Counted from the stretch's first letter, positions 36,071 to 49,734 are shown. The stretch is 64,000 nt of DNA from Silurus meridionalis (GCF_014805685.1 NC_060896.1:8708889-8772888); one strand, 5' to 3'. A program made the numbers and translations. The notes: a model not told the origin generated them from the letters alone.

Positions 36071-36188
36071 GATATACATATCAGGTTGCCACTTCATTGA
36101 TTTTCGCCTATTGCGGGGGGGGGGTGGTTCTGGAACGTAACCCCCGCGATAAGCGAAAATCCGCGAAGTGGCAACCTAATATGTATAC
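36071..36188. mobile_element. Palindromic fold-back MITE
   Basis: The two arms are inverted copies. Left: GATATACATATCAGGTTGCC then ACTTCATTGATTTTCGCC. Right (reverse complement): GTATACATATTAGGTTGCC then ACTTCGCGGATTTTCGCT. A G-run and a matching C-run close on a short centre (TGGTTCTGGAACGTAA). The whole 118-bp unit would fold into one long hairpin. It is a MITE by structure; the parent superfamily is not certain. Confidence 0.75.
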
Positions 36189-36868
36189 AGTACAGTATAA
36201 AGAATACATGTATATCTTAAGGCTTTATAAACCTTTCCTCTGCTCCTAAACACTTTTAATATTCTTAAACCTACGTAATTTTAACATACGAAATTATATG
36301 AGTACTCACCAGTGAAGAACTTGAACTTGAACTTGAATGATGAAGATGATAAATTAAGTGTGTAGTACTAATGATGATGAGGGTGATGACGATGAAATGA
36401 ATGTACTGCATACCCAAGAAGAGCATTACAGCTCTTCTGGAAGCATATTTTCGGGAAAAATATTAAATGTTGGCTGTCAAGCAAAACAGAAGCAAGTGCA
36501 AGTGTCAAAGGCTTCAGAAGTGCTTAGATGCTTGAAAGAATGCTCTAGCCAGATTCCTAATAAAACTACACAAAATGCACATGAGAATACTGGATTATTA
36601 GTAAGAGGAAATGTTTCCCTCAATAAATAATGACTTTTTACTATCAGAAAAGGCTTCATATCAAAGGCTTTTAGGTCGGACATTTTAGTGAATCCTAGAT
36701 GATTACTTGATGGACACTGTATTTTACTAGCACTGATGTAGTATACAGGTACTGGTTTAATCTTGAGCTCAGCTTGCTGTCTGTGTGTCATGTTCCCCCG
36801 ATTCCCCTAAGTGTGCATACATGTGGTGCTTTGAGTTCAATTGATATGTTTCTTGTGTCTTGTGCCCG

Positions 36869-36925
36869 ACAATCCTGGAATCCACTTCATAAATCAGTTA
36901 CTGAAGATGAATGAATGAAGAAGCG
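36869..36925 (+). repeat. SINE-like 3' tail fragment
   Basis: TCAGTTACTGAAGATGAATG followed by AATGAAG is the typical tail of the fish repeat found more completely at 62160-62495. Confidence 0.45.
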
Positions 36926-39359
36926 AATTTCAGAAACAGGATGTTTGATTTTCTCACAAAACTAAAGTCAGTGGTTTTCCTAAATAGAGTTTCAGAGGTG
37001 TTAGACCTGAAACACCTTACTTAATGAAGCGTATCTGAAGTGGGAATCTGATTTGTAAAGATAAATGAAAAACATTCCTTTAGATTTCCCACCCAAAATT
37101 CACTTCTTCAGAACCTTAATTGCTTTGTGATAAAAAGTGGTGTTATTGGTAAAATTTGTGGTGTTCATGTGTGGATGTTTTTGGCATGTAATTTAAAGCA
37201 AATGGGTTGTTTGATTGTGAGTTTGATTAGAACAAGTTCTTTGTTCTTTGGTTATTTGACTGCCTGCTTGAGGTTTTTTGTAGGCATCTCTGCTCATTTG
37301 TGCTTTATCTATTGTGCTTCTCGCTTTCTTGTTATTTTAAGACAGCTGTCGCTTAATTGCTTTGGTCTCAAAACCATCAGTCAAAATGTATGTTGAACTA
37401 GTCAATTGTGGTGTTTCCTACACCATGAGCTTTTCGTGTTAGTTCAGACCCTGGCTTTTAATGTCCAGACAGGGGAGTAATCTGGGCCCATAGGAGCCCA
37501 GGAGCCTGGCCTTATAACCCATAGTGACATGTTGATAAATGCCTGCGGAGAGGAACAGGATGACTTGTCTTAAGCTGTAGAAAAGGTAATACATAGCATA
37601 CAACTAGGTCAACTAGACAGGGCGATATAGAGGATGTTGAGATTTGCAGTTTGACAGTCTTCACTGGTCAGTTGTTGAATATTGCAACACTTTTGGTCTT
37701 TTGTTTTACACAGAAATCCGCAATGGTAAATTGAATTAACATGAAGAATGTTAATTTTAAAATGTTATAATTTTTTTTTTTGCTGTACAGATTTTTAAAG
37801 AAAGCTTTTTGAGGCTCTGCAGCTGACTCAAGCTAATGCTTACCGTTTTAAGTCTTCCATTTGTGAGCGCAGGAAAATCCCCACATTTTAAGGTCATGAC
37901 CACACATTTATATTGTAGTCATGTAGTGATTACAAGGAAACATTAAGGCTATGAAAACACTGCAAACAGCTCCTCATAACCAGACTAACATGACTGTCCA
38001 CATCAGCGTGATCCAAAACTAAATACACAGCACTATGTCATCCTTTAGAGTTGCAAAGTTCCTTTGGGCATTTTTTTGGCTCTTGTAAATGGACACGCTG
38101 GCCAGAGTTGAGTGTGATTAGGCTGTCGACGTCTCACTTATGGCTCTTTGAAGACTGAAGGATATCTGAGCCTTCACATGTTTGAAGGGAAATGGCTCAC
38201 AGGTGTGCTCTGGTGCTGTCAGGTTACACAGATGGGGGTAACGTTCTACTGACACACACCGCAGACTTCAGGGGCAAGGAATCAACCTTTACCTTTAGAA
38301 ATTTCTAGAATATGAGTGACCTGGTAGGTTCTGCATTATGTATATGTAATGGATATTGTCAGATATAGTCAGACCTGGACCACAAGCTTATTAAAAGTAT
38401 TAGCTAGCCCACTGGAAATGTAAAAGTGCCTGTGTTCATGTTTTCGTTGCCTGGAAACTGATTAGGCTAGAAGGTGTTATTTAATGTAATGTAATGCAAT
38501 GAAATGTAATGAAGAATGGTATAATAGGTAGTTAGTTAAGTGCATTAATGCAGACTATGAGTAATGAAAGAGTTTCTAATTATTTTCCTTTCCTAGCAAA
38601 GTCTTTAATGCGTATAACACATTACATTTGTGCCCTTGACAAAAAGTCATTGGTCATTATATGATTATGGTTAGCGTCTTCGTTTTCTCTAAGCATGTTT
38701 AACTGCAGTGCGACTGCATGTAGAAAGCACAAGTGTGACGCGGCAGCTGTCCATCAAACTATTTTGTGCTGCTGAAATTATAATTTTTCGGATATGAAAT
38801 TTGCTTGTCTTAAGCACCACTTCTACTGATTAGTCCACTTCAGGGCTAATACATTTCTAAACAAACACTCAGATCTACACAATAGAAATTGTGTCCTATG
38901 TTCAGTTCTGATCTTATGCTCTTAAAAAAGTGGAAAAAACCCTATTCTATGCAACAGATCATTGTTCTGATAAATATTTGATCTTGGTTTGAGTTGTTCA
39001 TCTCCGTCTCAACCTCATGCACTTTGTAGGCTGCCAGGGCGTGAGTTCAGCAGCGCTCTGCAGTCATCCAGAAAGACAAAAGAGTCGAGCCAACCTCGAG
39101 CCAGGCTGCTGTTTGTTTTTGAGGTGAAGGCCAATTCCCATGATGCAGCATTTGCAGGCAGGGCAGCAAACACAGCTTTTCTATGTGTGATTGTGAATGC
39201 CCTGTGTCTTTAATCGAAAGGCTTTCCGCTTAGCTCTACAGTACTACCTGATTTGTTAAAGGAAAAAGTGAGAGAGAGTATGGACGGATATAAAGTGAAG
39301 ATAGAGAAAGCATGCATGAAAGTGATCTTTTAAGGTGATTACAAATAGCCCTTTTCTAA

Positions 39360-39570
39360 GCCGAAGCCCCCCTGGTCTGGTGGCTGTGCATTTTTTACTG
39401 GCATGTTCCCTTTGATCAGATATGAGAAGATAGGTTCACGCCGGGGTCTCTCTGCGCCGCATTGTTCCACCAGCCGGGGGGAAATGAAAGGGGGCTTTGC
39501 TGCAGCCGGATTTGTTGGGCTATAATCACATGGCAATTACTCCTTGGTGAAGGGCGCCATTCATTCTGCC
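39360..39570. other. GC-richer, low-repeat intronic block
   Basis: A compact block (CGCCGGGGTCTCTCTGCGCC, CCAGCCGGGGGGAAATGAAA, TGCAGCCGGATTTGTTGGGC) stands out from the AT-rich intron and has no transposon landmark. It is a possible enhancer or conserved non-coding element. Conservation is untested. Confidence 0.25.
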
Positions 39571-39897
39571 TTCACACCTATAGTTACTACCACCACGACT
39601 CATATCACCAGCCACTGACTGACGAAATGTAAACAGCAACACACAATTCCTGCGTCATACAAAAAAGGGGGCTGCTGTTACTGGTAGTCAAAATGCAGTG
39701 ACTTTTCTTAGCACAATGTCAGATGAAGCTGGTATTTTTAGCTGCTGATATAAATATTACAGGTTTAAAGTTAGCTGTCTGCTGCATTCCTGTTCTTTAA
39801 ACATTGACCTGTTTATGAGTACTGATATAGCTGGTCAGCAAAGATTTGGCCCATTTATTTACAGACAGCTTGATGTGCAGATTTTGAGCCCAGGGAT

Positions 39898-39898
<1 letters not shown>

Positions 39899-39955
<57 letters not shown>
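39899..39955. repeat. (GT)n microsatellite
   Basis: About 28 GT units in hipk2 intron 1. Confidence 0.97.
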
Positions 39956-39956
<1 letters not shown>

Positions 39957-40337
39957 TGGGATGGAAATGGCAGGCCAGGATGGCTCGCAGCGCTTTTGTT
40001 GCTCTTTCAGCAGAGCCTTCCCTCTTTTCCCATACCATGCCAGCTTGTTGCAGACACATCATCATGCCCTAAATCCTATTGTTTTGCTCAATATCCCCTG
40101 GCTTAGAGCTTTCAGCATGGCCAGGTCTGGCAGAACAGCCACACTGCTTTATTGGGACATAATTTAATATCAGGACAGGACGTGGCAGATTAGCCTCATG
40201 CATGTGCTGCACTGAAACATCCTTAAGCTTTACCTATACTGTACTAAAAGATTAATATAAAAGTGAAAGTGCGGCAATAGCCCTAGGGGAAAAGAAAAGA
40301 CAGAAGTCAGCCTTTAAAATACAGTATGCTCTGACAG

Positions 40338-40339
<2 letters not shown>

Positions 40340-40381
<42 letters not shown>
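40340..40381. repeat. (GA)n microsatellite
   Basis: About 20 GA units. Confidence 0.97.
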
Positions 40382-40383
<2 letters not shown>

Positions 40384-41347
40384 AGTTTCCTGCTATTGCT
40401 GTTGATACACTTCTGAGTGGGAGTGCATTGGGTAGAGTATATAAACTATATGCTTATCAGTGTGAGTGGGAAATCTGCAAGCTGCTGAAATGGAAAATAT
40501 GATCGTTGTATGTTTCCTTAGATTTCAACTCGAGCACTCGAGTGTTTCTAAATATTACACTTATGTACCAGGTCTGTTTAATGTAATGTGCAATTATGGA
40601 TAATTCAGATGGACTTATGGAACCTTACTTTTGAATTGGTTTATTTAAATTGTTTAACTATTTGTTTCCTCCATGATGATAAAAAAAAATTTACAAAATG
40701 ATAAAGCAAGGAGAATGATCAAAGAAGCGTAAAAGAAGTGTGCTATATGGTCTAAAGACAATTTTAAAAGAGACAAAAAAAATCAATTTGACCTTCAGTC
40801 AGTTACTGAGTCAAATAGGATCATGCAAAGTGCTGCTGGAACTTCATGATCTTCTTACTATAATGTACAATCTAGCATTTATAACCATTTGAAAATTGAG
40901 CTAATGATATAAAATGAATCACTTAATATTTGTTTGATGTTAGTTTTTGTTGTAATATCAAAAATACCTCCTTTTGGTTTTATAATGGCAGCCTATCAAG
41001 ATGACCAGATAGAACCTTATAAACAGTATTTGCTTTTTTCAGATTAAAATAGCTCTATCTGTCTTTTCTATCTGGTGTTCAAAATGCATGCAATAATTGT
41101 ATCCGAATTTCCATAATGTAAATTTGAAGTAGCCTTGAACTATAGCACTTTCGCTAGCTAGCTTGAATGTCAAAACTTCCCATATTTTGAGTCTTTACAG
41201 AGAACCTTCAATACACTCTAATACTTATGAACCTTCTTACACAAATACATAAGTGATGTTATTTATCAAATGCTTTTTAAACTCATTTGGAGTAAGGTAT
41301 TTTCTGTGTGGTTTTTCTGTAGGTTAGAATAGTAGACTACTAAAAGT

Positions 41348-41409
<62 letters not shown>
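41348..41409. repeat. (CA)n microsatellite
   Basis: About 31 CA units. Confidence 0.97.
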
Positions 41410-41411
<2 letters not shown>

Positions 41412-44400
41412 AATAACTGTAGGGGGTTTCTTTCCTCTCCATCAGCCAGATTTTGGTAAGTGTAGCCTCTTCACTGATGGTTGCAGTACACGTGACACGC
41501 TTGGCTGAAAACCAAAGGACTTCAAAGCCCCAGACGGAGCGAGATGAGCTGAGCGAACGGTCTGCCCCGTTTCTCTTGTGTGCCAGGAGGATAGGGTGAG
41601 AGAGCGAAAGAAAGAGACAGAGAGATAGTTTAAATGGACTTGGAGTATTCAAAGGATTGGACATGCATGAAGAGCAAACACCTCGATAATCACTGCTCAG
41701 CTGCCATACACTTCTACAGACACTGATCTCATCAGTTTATATTCTCAGTATTCAGCCATTGAATTTAAGGTAGATGAACCTAAACTATATTCAAGCTTGC
41801 AGTTCAAAAATGAAGCGTGCGTGAACATTCCTAAGGGCATTCAGTGTTGCAATGAATGATAGCTTTGGGAAAATATGCCTGTCTTTGCTGTATGCAGTAA
41901 AGCAAGCTTTACTCTCTGCTCAGATGCCCATGGTGTACTTTTTCTGGCCACACACAGATCTGATCCATCATTTTACAGGCATGAGCTAACTGAGAGACAG
42001 AAAGGAATAAGGGGAGGGCTAAATTGTCCTTTTCATGCTTAACACAATGTGTGTGTTCTAGTGCAGGGGTATTTACTTACATACGTACATACACAAATAT
42101 ATCAGCTAACATGACTGAATGGTGACAGTGGTTACTTTGGTATTGCTTAACCATTAATGATTACTTTATGGTTATAAATATATATATTTTTAAGTTTTCT
42201 TTCACACTGGTGCGTTGCATTACTTCTATCTAAGACTGAACAGGTTTGTGGGTTTCTTTGTCATTTAGATTTCTTTTTGTTGTCAAGATTTAAAAAACTT
42301 TCCTCATTTGGTTTATTATCAGTATATAACAATATATATAACAAATGCATGTTGGAACAATCTGACTATCACTGAAATAAGAATAGTTTCTTTATGTGTT
42401 CACTATTTTGTCCGTATTTACTTGGCTTAGTCCACCATTTCATCCCTATAATAAGACGAGAGCTTTCAAGATTATGTAAAAGGGTCATGGTGATTTGTAA
42501 ATGCATGCTTTATAGCTTATATTTATGTAACTTCTTTTGTTCTTGAGCATGAAAATGCCCTTCATGGAGAAAAACATCCTTGTGGTACATGTTTGTTTGA
42601 ACGGGAGGCCCTGACCCATCTTATCTCACACTGCACACAGTAATACACAGAGTTTTGTCCTCCATCTGCGATGATGTGCATGGCAGCTGTAGGCACACTC
42701 AAGCCCAGCCAACAGCCTCTCTGTGTGTTTTTCTCCCTCTGTCTTTCTCTCTTGGTCTCTCTCGGACTAGCTGCCTTGGAAAAAGGGCATGTGCTGACCT
42801 TTTGTTACAAAAGCGTGGCCTTTACTATCCCAGGGAATGTTGTCTTTGCCTTGCAAACTTCAGGAGCGTGAGCCAGAGAGAGCGTGGGAGCCAGGGGGTG
42901 AAGGTTCGGTTTAGTGTGACTGAAGTTTATTTGTCACCTGCGCTCCTCTTCCTGTATGCTGATAAAGTTTGCACAGCTTTGAGAAGACCAGAATAGATCA
43001 AAGCGAGAAAGCCTGGCACTTTTAGTGCATGTTGCACTGTTGATAAAATCATGCAAAATCATCACCCACATTAAAGACGGTCTGGTTACTTTTTTTTTTG
43101 CCACATAAAAAAAGCCAGTTTTATACAAAGATGTCTTAATCAAGAGTCATGGCATGACTGAGAAATAGGGCTGCAGGATAATAGCTTAAATGCTGATCAT
43201 GATCATGCTGCACAATACTGACACAAAACATATAGACACGAAGGAGTATTAATGCGTACTATTTATATTCATAATATTTAATTACTTGACAGTGAAATCG
43301 GACATTTTATAAATGCTGAAATACAATCATAATAATCCTGAACAAGTAAACAAATCAGGGTTCAGGAAACAGATACTGAAATTACAATACTGGCCAAATG
43401 CAATACACATGCCAGGGTATAAAACATGTCGGTGAATCAAGGAGAAAACCATAAAATCTAATCCCAAAGTATTGATACTTTGCACTGGGGTGGTATCTTC
43501 TTGAAAAAATAAATAAATAAGTAACCCTTTAGTGTATATATCCAAAGTGACTGGTAAAATATAAATGGGTTTTAATGGGATTATATTTAAATGGGATTTA
43601 ATACATGAAGTCATTACAATTCCAGCAGAGGAGCTTGGCTATGTTCACTATTATAATAGTTGAGTTGCACCAAAGCACTGATAAATTCTGATAGAACATA
43701 AACTATGACAGAAGTTTTGGTTTAATGATATTGTTCCTGTAGTAAAACCTGGATCTATAATATAAGGGAAGCTATACATATACAAGACTCAAGAATTTCA
43801 GTAGGCTTCGCAGTATGAGATAAGAAAGTCTTCAGGATAGAAGGCTGAATGACCTCGTTTTCTAAAACAGCAGGGGTAAACGCTAGGCTAACTAGCATTG
43901 CAGTCGATATGTTAAATTAAATTCAAGAAGATTATTTATACAGTTCTGTCCCCCTCCTCTGACACACTGCTGCTTCAACATCAGAACCGAAGCTTAAAAC
44001 CAAAGACAGCTGCCATTAATAATGTAAATTTGAACTCTCTGTGGCATCAGACTGGCAGACGCGAGATTCGTGTGTTACGAGTGTTACAAGTGTGTGAAAG
44101 ATTCTTGCAGTCATGTCCGGTGAATCTCTAGTGCTCACACAGATGCAGTGTGTGGAGTAGAACGGTGGAAAGATTACGAGATGGGGGGAGCTGTGTTCAC
44201 ATCCTTGATTATTTTTAGACGAATGTTACAGACACATATATACAACTCACATGCATATGCAGTTTGAAGATGAGATAAAGCAACATTGCAACAGCAAAGT
44301 GAGAAAAGCTTGCACTTTTTAATATGCAGCTTTGATGTTAATGCTGTTTATGAGTGTAAGAGGGTGTGTTTGCTGTGTGAGGGGCAGTTTGTCAGTCTGG

Positions 44401-44738
44401 TGGCAAACACCACGCATGGCTGGTTGTGTGCTAGCCTCTGTTTGATTTCAGTGTTTACAGCAGATTAACGGTGCACACAGGTAATGAACAAAAATGTTAA
44501 AAAATGTAAGAGTGGGTGCCCTGAGTACCTTAATCAGTAGTATACATATTGACTGTGTATGCGTGTTTCAGCTTCACCTCTGTGTCCTCAAAACGGCTGA
44601 TTTTGGTCAACATACAAATGTAAACATGCTTTTAGAAACATACTGCTGTATGCTTTGTAATTGGCCCGGCAAGTGACAGATCGAATCTGACAGGTTTTTT
44701 TTAGTGCTTCAGACTTGTAAGCTGTGTGACCAATTTTA

Positions 44739-44740
<2 letters not shown>

Positions 44741-44786
<46 letters not shown>
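44741..44786. repeat. (GT)n microsatellite
   Basis: About 23 GT units followed by a degenerate TTTGTGTTTGTGTATGTG stretch. Confidence 0.97.
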
Positions 44787-44789
<3 letters not shown>

Positions 44790-45725
44790 TGTTTGTGTAT
44801 GTGTATATGTATTTGTGCTTGTGTGCGTGTGTTTAAGTAGTCTTAGTATATGAAACAATGCTGTTCGAAGCACTTTTAAGAATCAGGCCAAGAATATGTT
44901 CATATTTCCTAAGGTTATAAACTATTGCTACTGTGTGAAATGAGTTTTGAGTGAGCAAAACTTTTTCACTACAGACCTTTCACACTGAATAAATTCACAC
45001 TTAAGATAGACAGCACCAGTTTTTTTGAGATTTGCATTTCTGTCAGTAATGTACTATATATAACATCAGCTGTTATATATTAAGACAAAAGGAAAGAAAG
45101 GTTCAATTGCAAATAGGGGTTGCAGCTATCCATTATTTTAGAATTGATTCTACCGATTATTTAATTGAATAATTGGATAAAAAGCACTTTTTCTTTATTA
45201 AAGAGCAATACTAAATAGACAACAGAAAATAAGACGGGTCTCTTAAAATGAACAAGTAATTTTTTAAGTTTTTACTGCTGAAATTCCATACAAGTATATC
45301 TGACAAAACTAAACCCAATTGGTGCATTAAATTGCCATATTACATTAAAATGCAAATACAAATGAAATACATAAATAAATAAAAATATAGAAATCTATTT
45401 TAAAATACACCAACAAAGGTAAATGCTCTATATGGTGTTTTCTTTTTGATTTAGTTATCCCAAACTTTGGAATCTTCTCCTCACCCCTTTCTGTCCCCAT
45501 TTTTTGCATTCTGCAGCATCTTCTGTGTTTACCTGTTCAGAGCGTTCCAGAGTTTTACTCACATTATTACAGTTGTGCATCAGTAATAATGGTCCGTGGG
45601 GAAACACAATGCACCGTGTGTAATTAAATGGAATAAATAATTTGCCTCGAAGATTTTTTGCATTCCAATTACTTGAGTTACTTGAGGAATCATTTTAGCC
45701 TAATTACAAGTTTGTCATCAGTTGG

Positions 45726-45727
<2 letters not shown>

Positions 45728-45780
<53 letters not shown>
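45728..45780. repeat. (TA)n microsatellite
   Basis: About 26 TA units, followed within 11 bp by a perfect hairpin at 45791-45819. Confidence 0.97.
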
Positions 45781-45782
<2 letters not shown>

Positions 45783-45790
45783 CTAGCATT

Positions 45791-45819
45791 GTCTAGTTTA
45801 AATGAACCTTAAACTAGAC
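45791..45819. repeat. Perfect 11-bp inverted repeat
   Basis: GTCTAGTTTAA, loop ATGAACC, TTAAACTAGAC: a perfect stem between the TA microsatellite and a Tc1-like fragment. It is not followed by a T-run or any other sign of a terminator. Confidence 0.85.
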
Positions 45820-45904
45820 AGGTCTCATCTGATATGAGAGAGAATCCATTGTAGCCTTCTGCTATTATATGTGAGTTGCCTTAAGGTTTGACATGTTACA
45901 CATT

Positions 45905-46200
45905 CAGAAAAGGTTTTTCTGCTCACCATGTTTATATAGTGGGTTTTGTTTTTTTTTGAGTTACCAGATCCTTTCTCCTCTGACCACTCTCAGAGTCTTT
46001 TTTTTCACACCATTATGTGTAAACTGTTGTGTGTGAAAATTCCAGGAGATCTCAGACCAGTCTGTCTCTCACAGTGCCATGGTCAAAGTTACTGAGATCA
46101 CACTTTTCCACGCTCTGATGTATGATGTGAGCATGAAGTGAAGACTGTATATCTGCCTTTCTGTATTGCACTGCTTCTATAACAGTGCACTCAATTCTCA
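45905..46200 (-). mobile_element. Tc1-like element end, copy B
   Basis: Shares with 18540-18960 the landmarks GTGTAAACTGTTGTGTG, AAAATTCCAGGAGATCTCAG and CCATGGTCAAAGTTACTGAG. It is in the same orientation as copy A and opposite to the fragment at 46400-46890. Confidence 0.6.
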
Positions 46201-46399
46201 TCAGAGAACAGCCGATTATTAAACTCTGAACATAACATTCATTTATAACTAAATTAATTTTTACTTAATAATTATATACTTAATATTTAGTAATTATGCT
46301 TAAATCACTTAATAATTACCTTAAAATCATAAATAGGTGTCTGGACAATTATCAACCAAATTGAATGCCATAAATGTTTATTCAACAAGTTTACCTGTT

Positions 46400-46890
46400 G
46401 AATACTGGCAGACAGAAATGGCAGACAGAAATATGTTGTCTGGCAGAATTCTGACCAAAAAAGATGAAAAATCAGTTCTTATGATGTAAACCAGCCAAGG
46501 GTACACATCGAAAACGTATTAGTACACATCGAAAACAGGATGTTGTTATTGTCAGGGCTGCTTTAAGTATTTTAGAAACTGCTGATCACCTGGGCTTTAC
46601 ATGTAAAACAGTCTACAGAAAAGTGCAAAAAGTGACAGTTCTGCAGGGGGAAAGACTTGCGAGAGACATCAGAGGAAAACAGAAGAAGACAGGTTCGAGC
46701 TGATAGAACACTACAGGTAACGGTAACACTAATAACCACGCTTTACATCCATGATGAGTAGAAGAATCATTTCAGAATGCATAGCCTTTAGGCAGATGGC
46801 ATACAAATTACCTTTGCTGGAGAATCACTGAAACTGGACAGCTGAAGGTCAAAAAACATTAACTGGGCTTTGTCCAATCTTTTTCCAAGT
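46400..46890 (+). mobile_element. Decayed Tc1-like transposase fragment
   Basis: The plus strand keeps traces of a Tc1-type transposase. CAGGTTCGAGCTGATAGAAC reads QVRADRT, followed by VTLITTLYI, and later AACTGGACAGCTGAAGG reads NWTAEG. This is the order of the DNA-binding and early catalytic parts. Stops and frameshifts interrupt it. It contains the complement of the terminal landmarks seen at 45905-46200. Confidence 0.65.
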
Positions 46891-47870
46891 CCAAGGTTTT
46901 AGATCTAGATATGATAGAAAATTGAAGGCATGCAACAGAATTGAAATAGTTTTTTAGGCTGGCATACATATAGCAAATATGATATCTGTATATAATAAAT
47001 GGGTGATATGAACAGGTTCGAAGTCTTGTGTTTTGTTTGATAAACCTCTGACAGTAGAAATTCAATTGTTAATTTATTTCTGCTGCTAACCTTCAAGAAG
47101 GACATTCACTTGTATGATTGCTCAGGCACTGAATAAATGACACTGGATCACACAGCTATATGTTCAAGGCCAACATTCATTTTGTCAAATCAAAACACCT
47201 TGTGCATATGCAAAGTGCTGAAACTTGTCTAGGGAATGATACTTGCTTACAAATGGTCTGTTCACAAATGTGAAGCAACATGTATATATTTAACAGGTCT
47301 CATCTGGCAACTGTGGCAAGTTCCAAGGCTTATGATTATGGGGATTAGTACGAGGCCTGTCAGTCTGTCATGTGGGTGTGATTGTCCTCAGCCACATATG
47401 TTACTAGCTAAACTAGCACACATTACATATTCTATTAATATGGGTGTGTCTTGTACCAGACTGGGAGGTTATATAACGATAGCATGTGTAGAGGTTTGGT
47501 GCATGCAGATATGTTACTGAGAGGCTTTATATCATGTGCACCTAGAATAGGACACTCAGAAGATTCCCCTCTAAAAGCAACGGATCAGATTTCTTTTGAC
47601 GCTAAAAAGCAGGCAGTTTTTTTCCAACATATCCCTAAAGGTCACATCCTTAGATCTGCTTATTTGTTTTGATGATGATTGGAAGAAAAAAATGTGTAGT
47701 ACTCATTTAAAATATGGTGCCTTTTGTTATCCAATTTGCTTTTAATAAAGGGAATAAAAATGTACAAACTCTCACAAAGTCGTTAATCAGCTTTTTGCCA
47801 AACCAATTAATTCCTGCACACAGGCTCTGATGGAGTCGCTGATTACATTATTTTGTATCTTTTGTTATTG

Positions 47871-47874
<4 letters not shown>

Positions 47875-47938
<64 letters not shown>
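47875..47938. repeat. (GT)n microsatellite
   Basis: About 32 GT units. Confidence 0.97.
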
Positions 47939-47943
<5 letters not shown>

Positions 47944-48263
47944 GGCATGTGTCTCATATGTTCTGCTTAGGCCAGTAATTCCATTCGTGCCTCCTAAGAA
48001 AATGCCAGAATATCCACAAATCACATTGCCCTTTGGATTTTTACTGGACTGAAGTATTATAGATTCGAGCATGATATCACACAAGTTTTGTTTTTTTAAA
48101 CGTTGCCATTGGCTAAGAAAGCAGGCTTTGAAATCATTTATCCATTTTTGTGCCTAATTTAGACTTTCAACATGTAACTTTTACCATGTAACAGTTTATG
48201 TAGGGTTATCTTAATCTTAATCTTAAAATATTAAAGCAAGATCGATCTCTCTGTTTGCCTGAA

Positions 48264-48272
48264 TGTGTGTGT

Positions 48273-48331
<59 letters not shown>

Positions 48332-48350
48332 TTTGTGTGTCTGTGTGTCT
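48264..48350. repeat. (GT)n microsatellite with CT interruptions
   Basis: About 40 units in all, interrupted by CTCT, CTTT and CT. Confidence 0.95.
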
Positions 48351-48901
48351 GGGTGTTCCATGGGGCTTGCTGAATTGTGCTGTTCTTGGGAGTCGAACTC
48401 ACTGAAGCATTATAAATGGCTGGAAGTGAAGAAGACTTGAACTTTTGTTTTTTTTCCATTAACATTTTAACCCATGGACACACATGCACGATCACAAATA
48501 AGCACATGTTTCATTTTTGATATCATCAGTATCATGAAGAAGCAGCTTTTGTTTAGGGTGCAGTTCTTCATGTGTGTTTATCTTTGTGGTATTCTCCAGG
48601 ACAGGCTCAGTGTAAAGATTACGCTTCACAAGAAACGCTGTCTCGACCAGAAGGCTGATGTAATGAAGTTAATGGCGAAAAAGGAAATGGATTTATTTAC
48701 TGTTTTTAGTACAATTTCTTTTAGCACAGATGCCCAAGCAACGATTATATCTCAGTTCATAAGACTTTTTCTTAGACCTTTGTAGCCTTGTGCTAATGTA
48801 ATATAATATATTGTAATGTAATTTAACCAGTAAGTGTAAATTTGGGACATATCATGCCCATCTTGTAGCTGCAGGGCATGGTTTGCATCTGTGACTCTAA
48901 C

Positions 48902-48905
<4 letters not shown>

Positions 48906-48940
<35 letters not shown>
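48906..48940. repeat. (GT)n microsatellite
   Basis: About 17 GT units. Confidence 0.95.
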
Positions 48941-48943
<3 letters not shown>

Positions 48944-49121
48944 GAGGTTGCCTTATTTTCATTTCATCTCTGCCCTGGTTTGGCTCTGGTGCAGTGGCTC
49001 TGTGGTTAGAGTCTGGCAAGATGTTCAGTTTTTGCTCTTTGAAGTACCAACCTGCACAGCAAAAACCTGCAAAATACACTACACTTTCTCTCTTTCTCTC
49101 TCTCTCTTTTACTCACTCACA

Positions 49122-49123
<2 letters not shown>

Positions 49124-49190
<67 letters not shown>

Positions 49191-49205
49191 TCCCACACAC
49201 ACCCA
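49124..49205. repeat. (CA)n microsatellite
   Basis: About 36 CA units with minor interruptions, preceded by a CT-rich stretch (49085-49110). It is the fourth long GT/CA tract within 1.4 kb. Confidence 0.95.
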
Positions 49206-49734
49206 CACGTAGATACTAGGACATCATGGGATGTAAGTAGCTTCAAAAAGAAAACAGTAAACACTTACAAATGCAATACAAAAATGTGAGTATTTTTTTG
49301 AAGTTCAGGGAAGGGATCAGGGGAAAAAAATCACCAATTTTAAACCAAACCCAATTAAAAACGTTTTGGATGCTTTTGACATCTTGCTCTGGTTTCTAGT
49401 GCATTCATTGTGTGTCTGAAAAAAAGTAAAGTAAACAAAATAGCATGATTCTGCAAATATTAGATCATTAAAAAAAGACAGCTAAAACCAATATAAACTA
49501 AAATGTGCTCGCTGCTCCAATTCCCAGGAAGAGAAACCTGACAGAAACTTGTTTGTGTCATGTTAATTTATACGTTACTTTTGAAAAAGATGCAACTTTG
49601 GGAAAATAATAGCATGAATAAAGATACACAAAGAAGGCCTCTGTTTTTAGAAAGTCCGTCTGTAACTATTATATAAAATGTGTTTTATGTTGTATGCTTT
49701 CAAAAATTGGTTGTATCAGAAAGCTACAACTTCA

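Noticed and set aside
45791..45819. Perfect hairpin considered as a terminator or microRNA precursor
   Set aside because: An 11-bp stem is too short for a microRNA precursor, and terminators of that kind do not apply in this genome.
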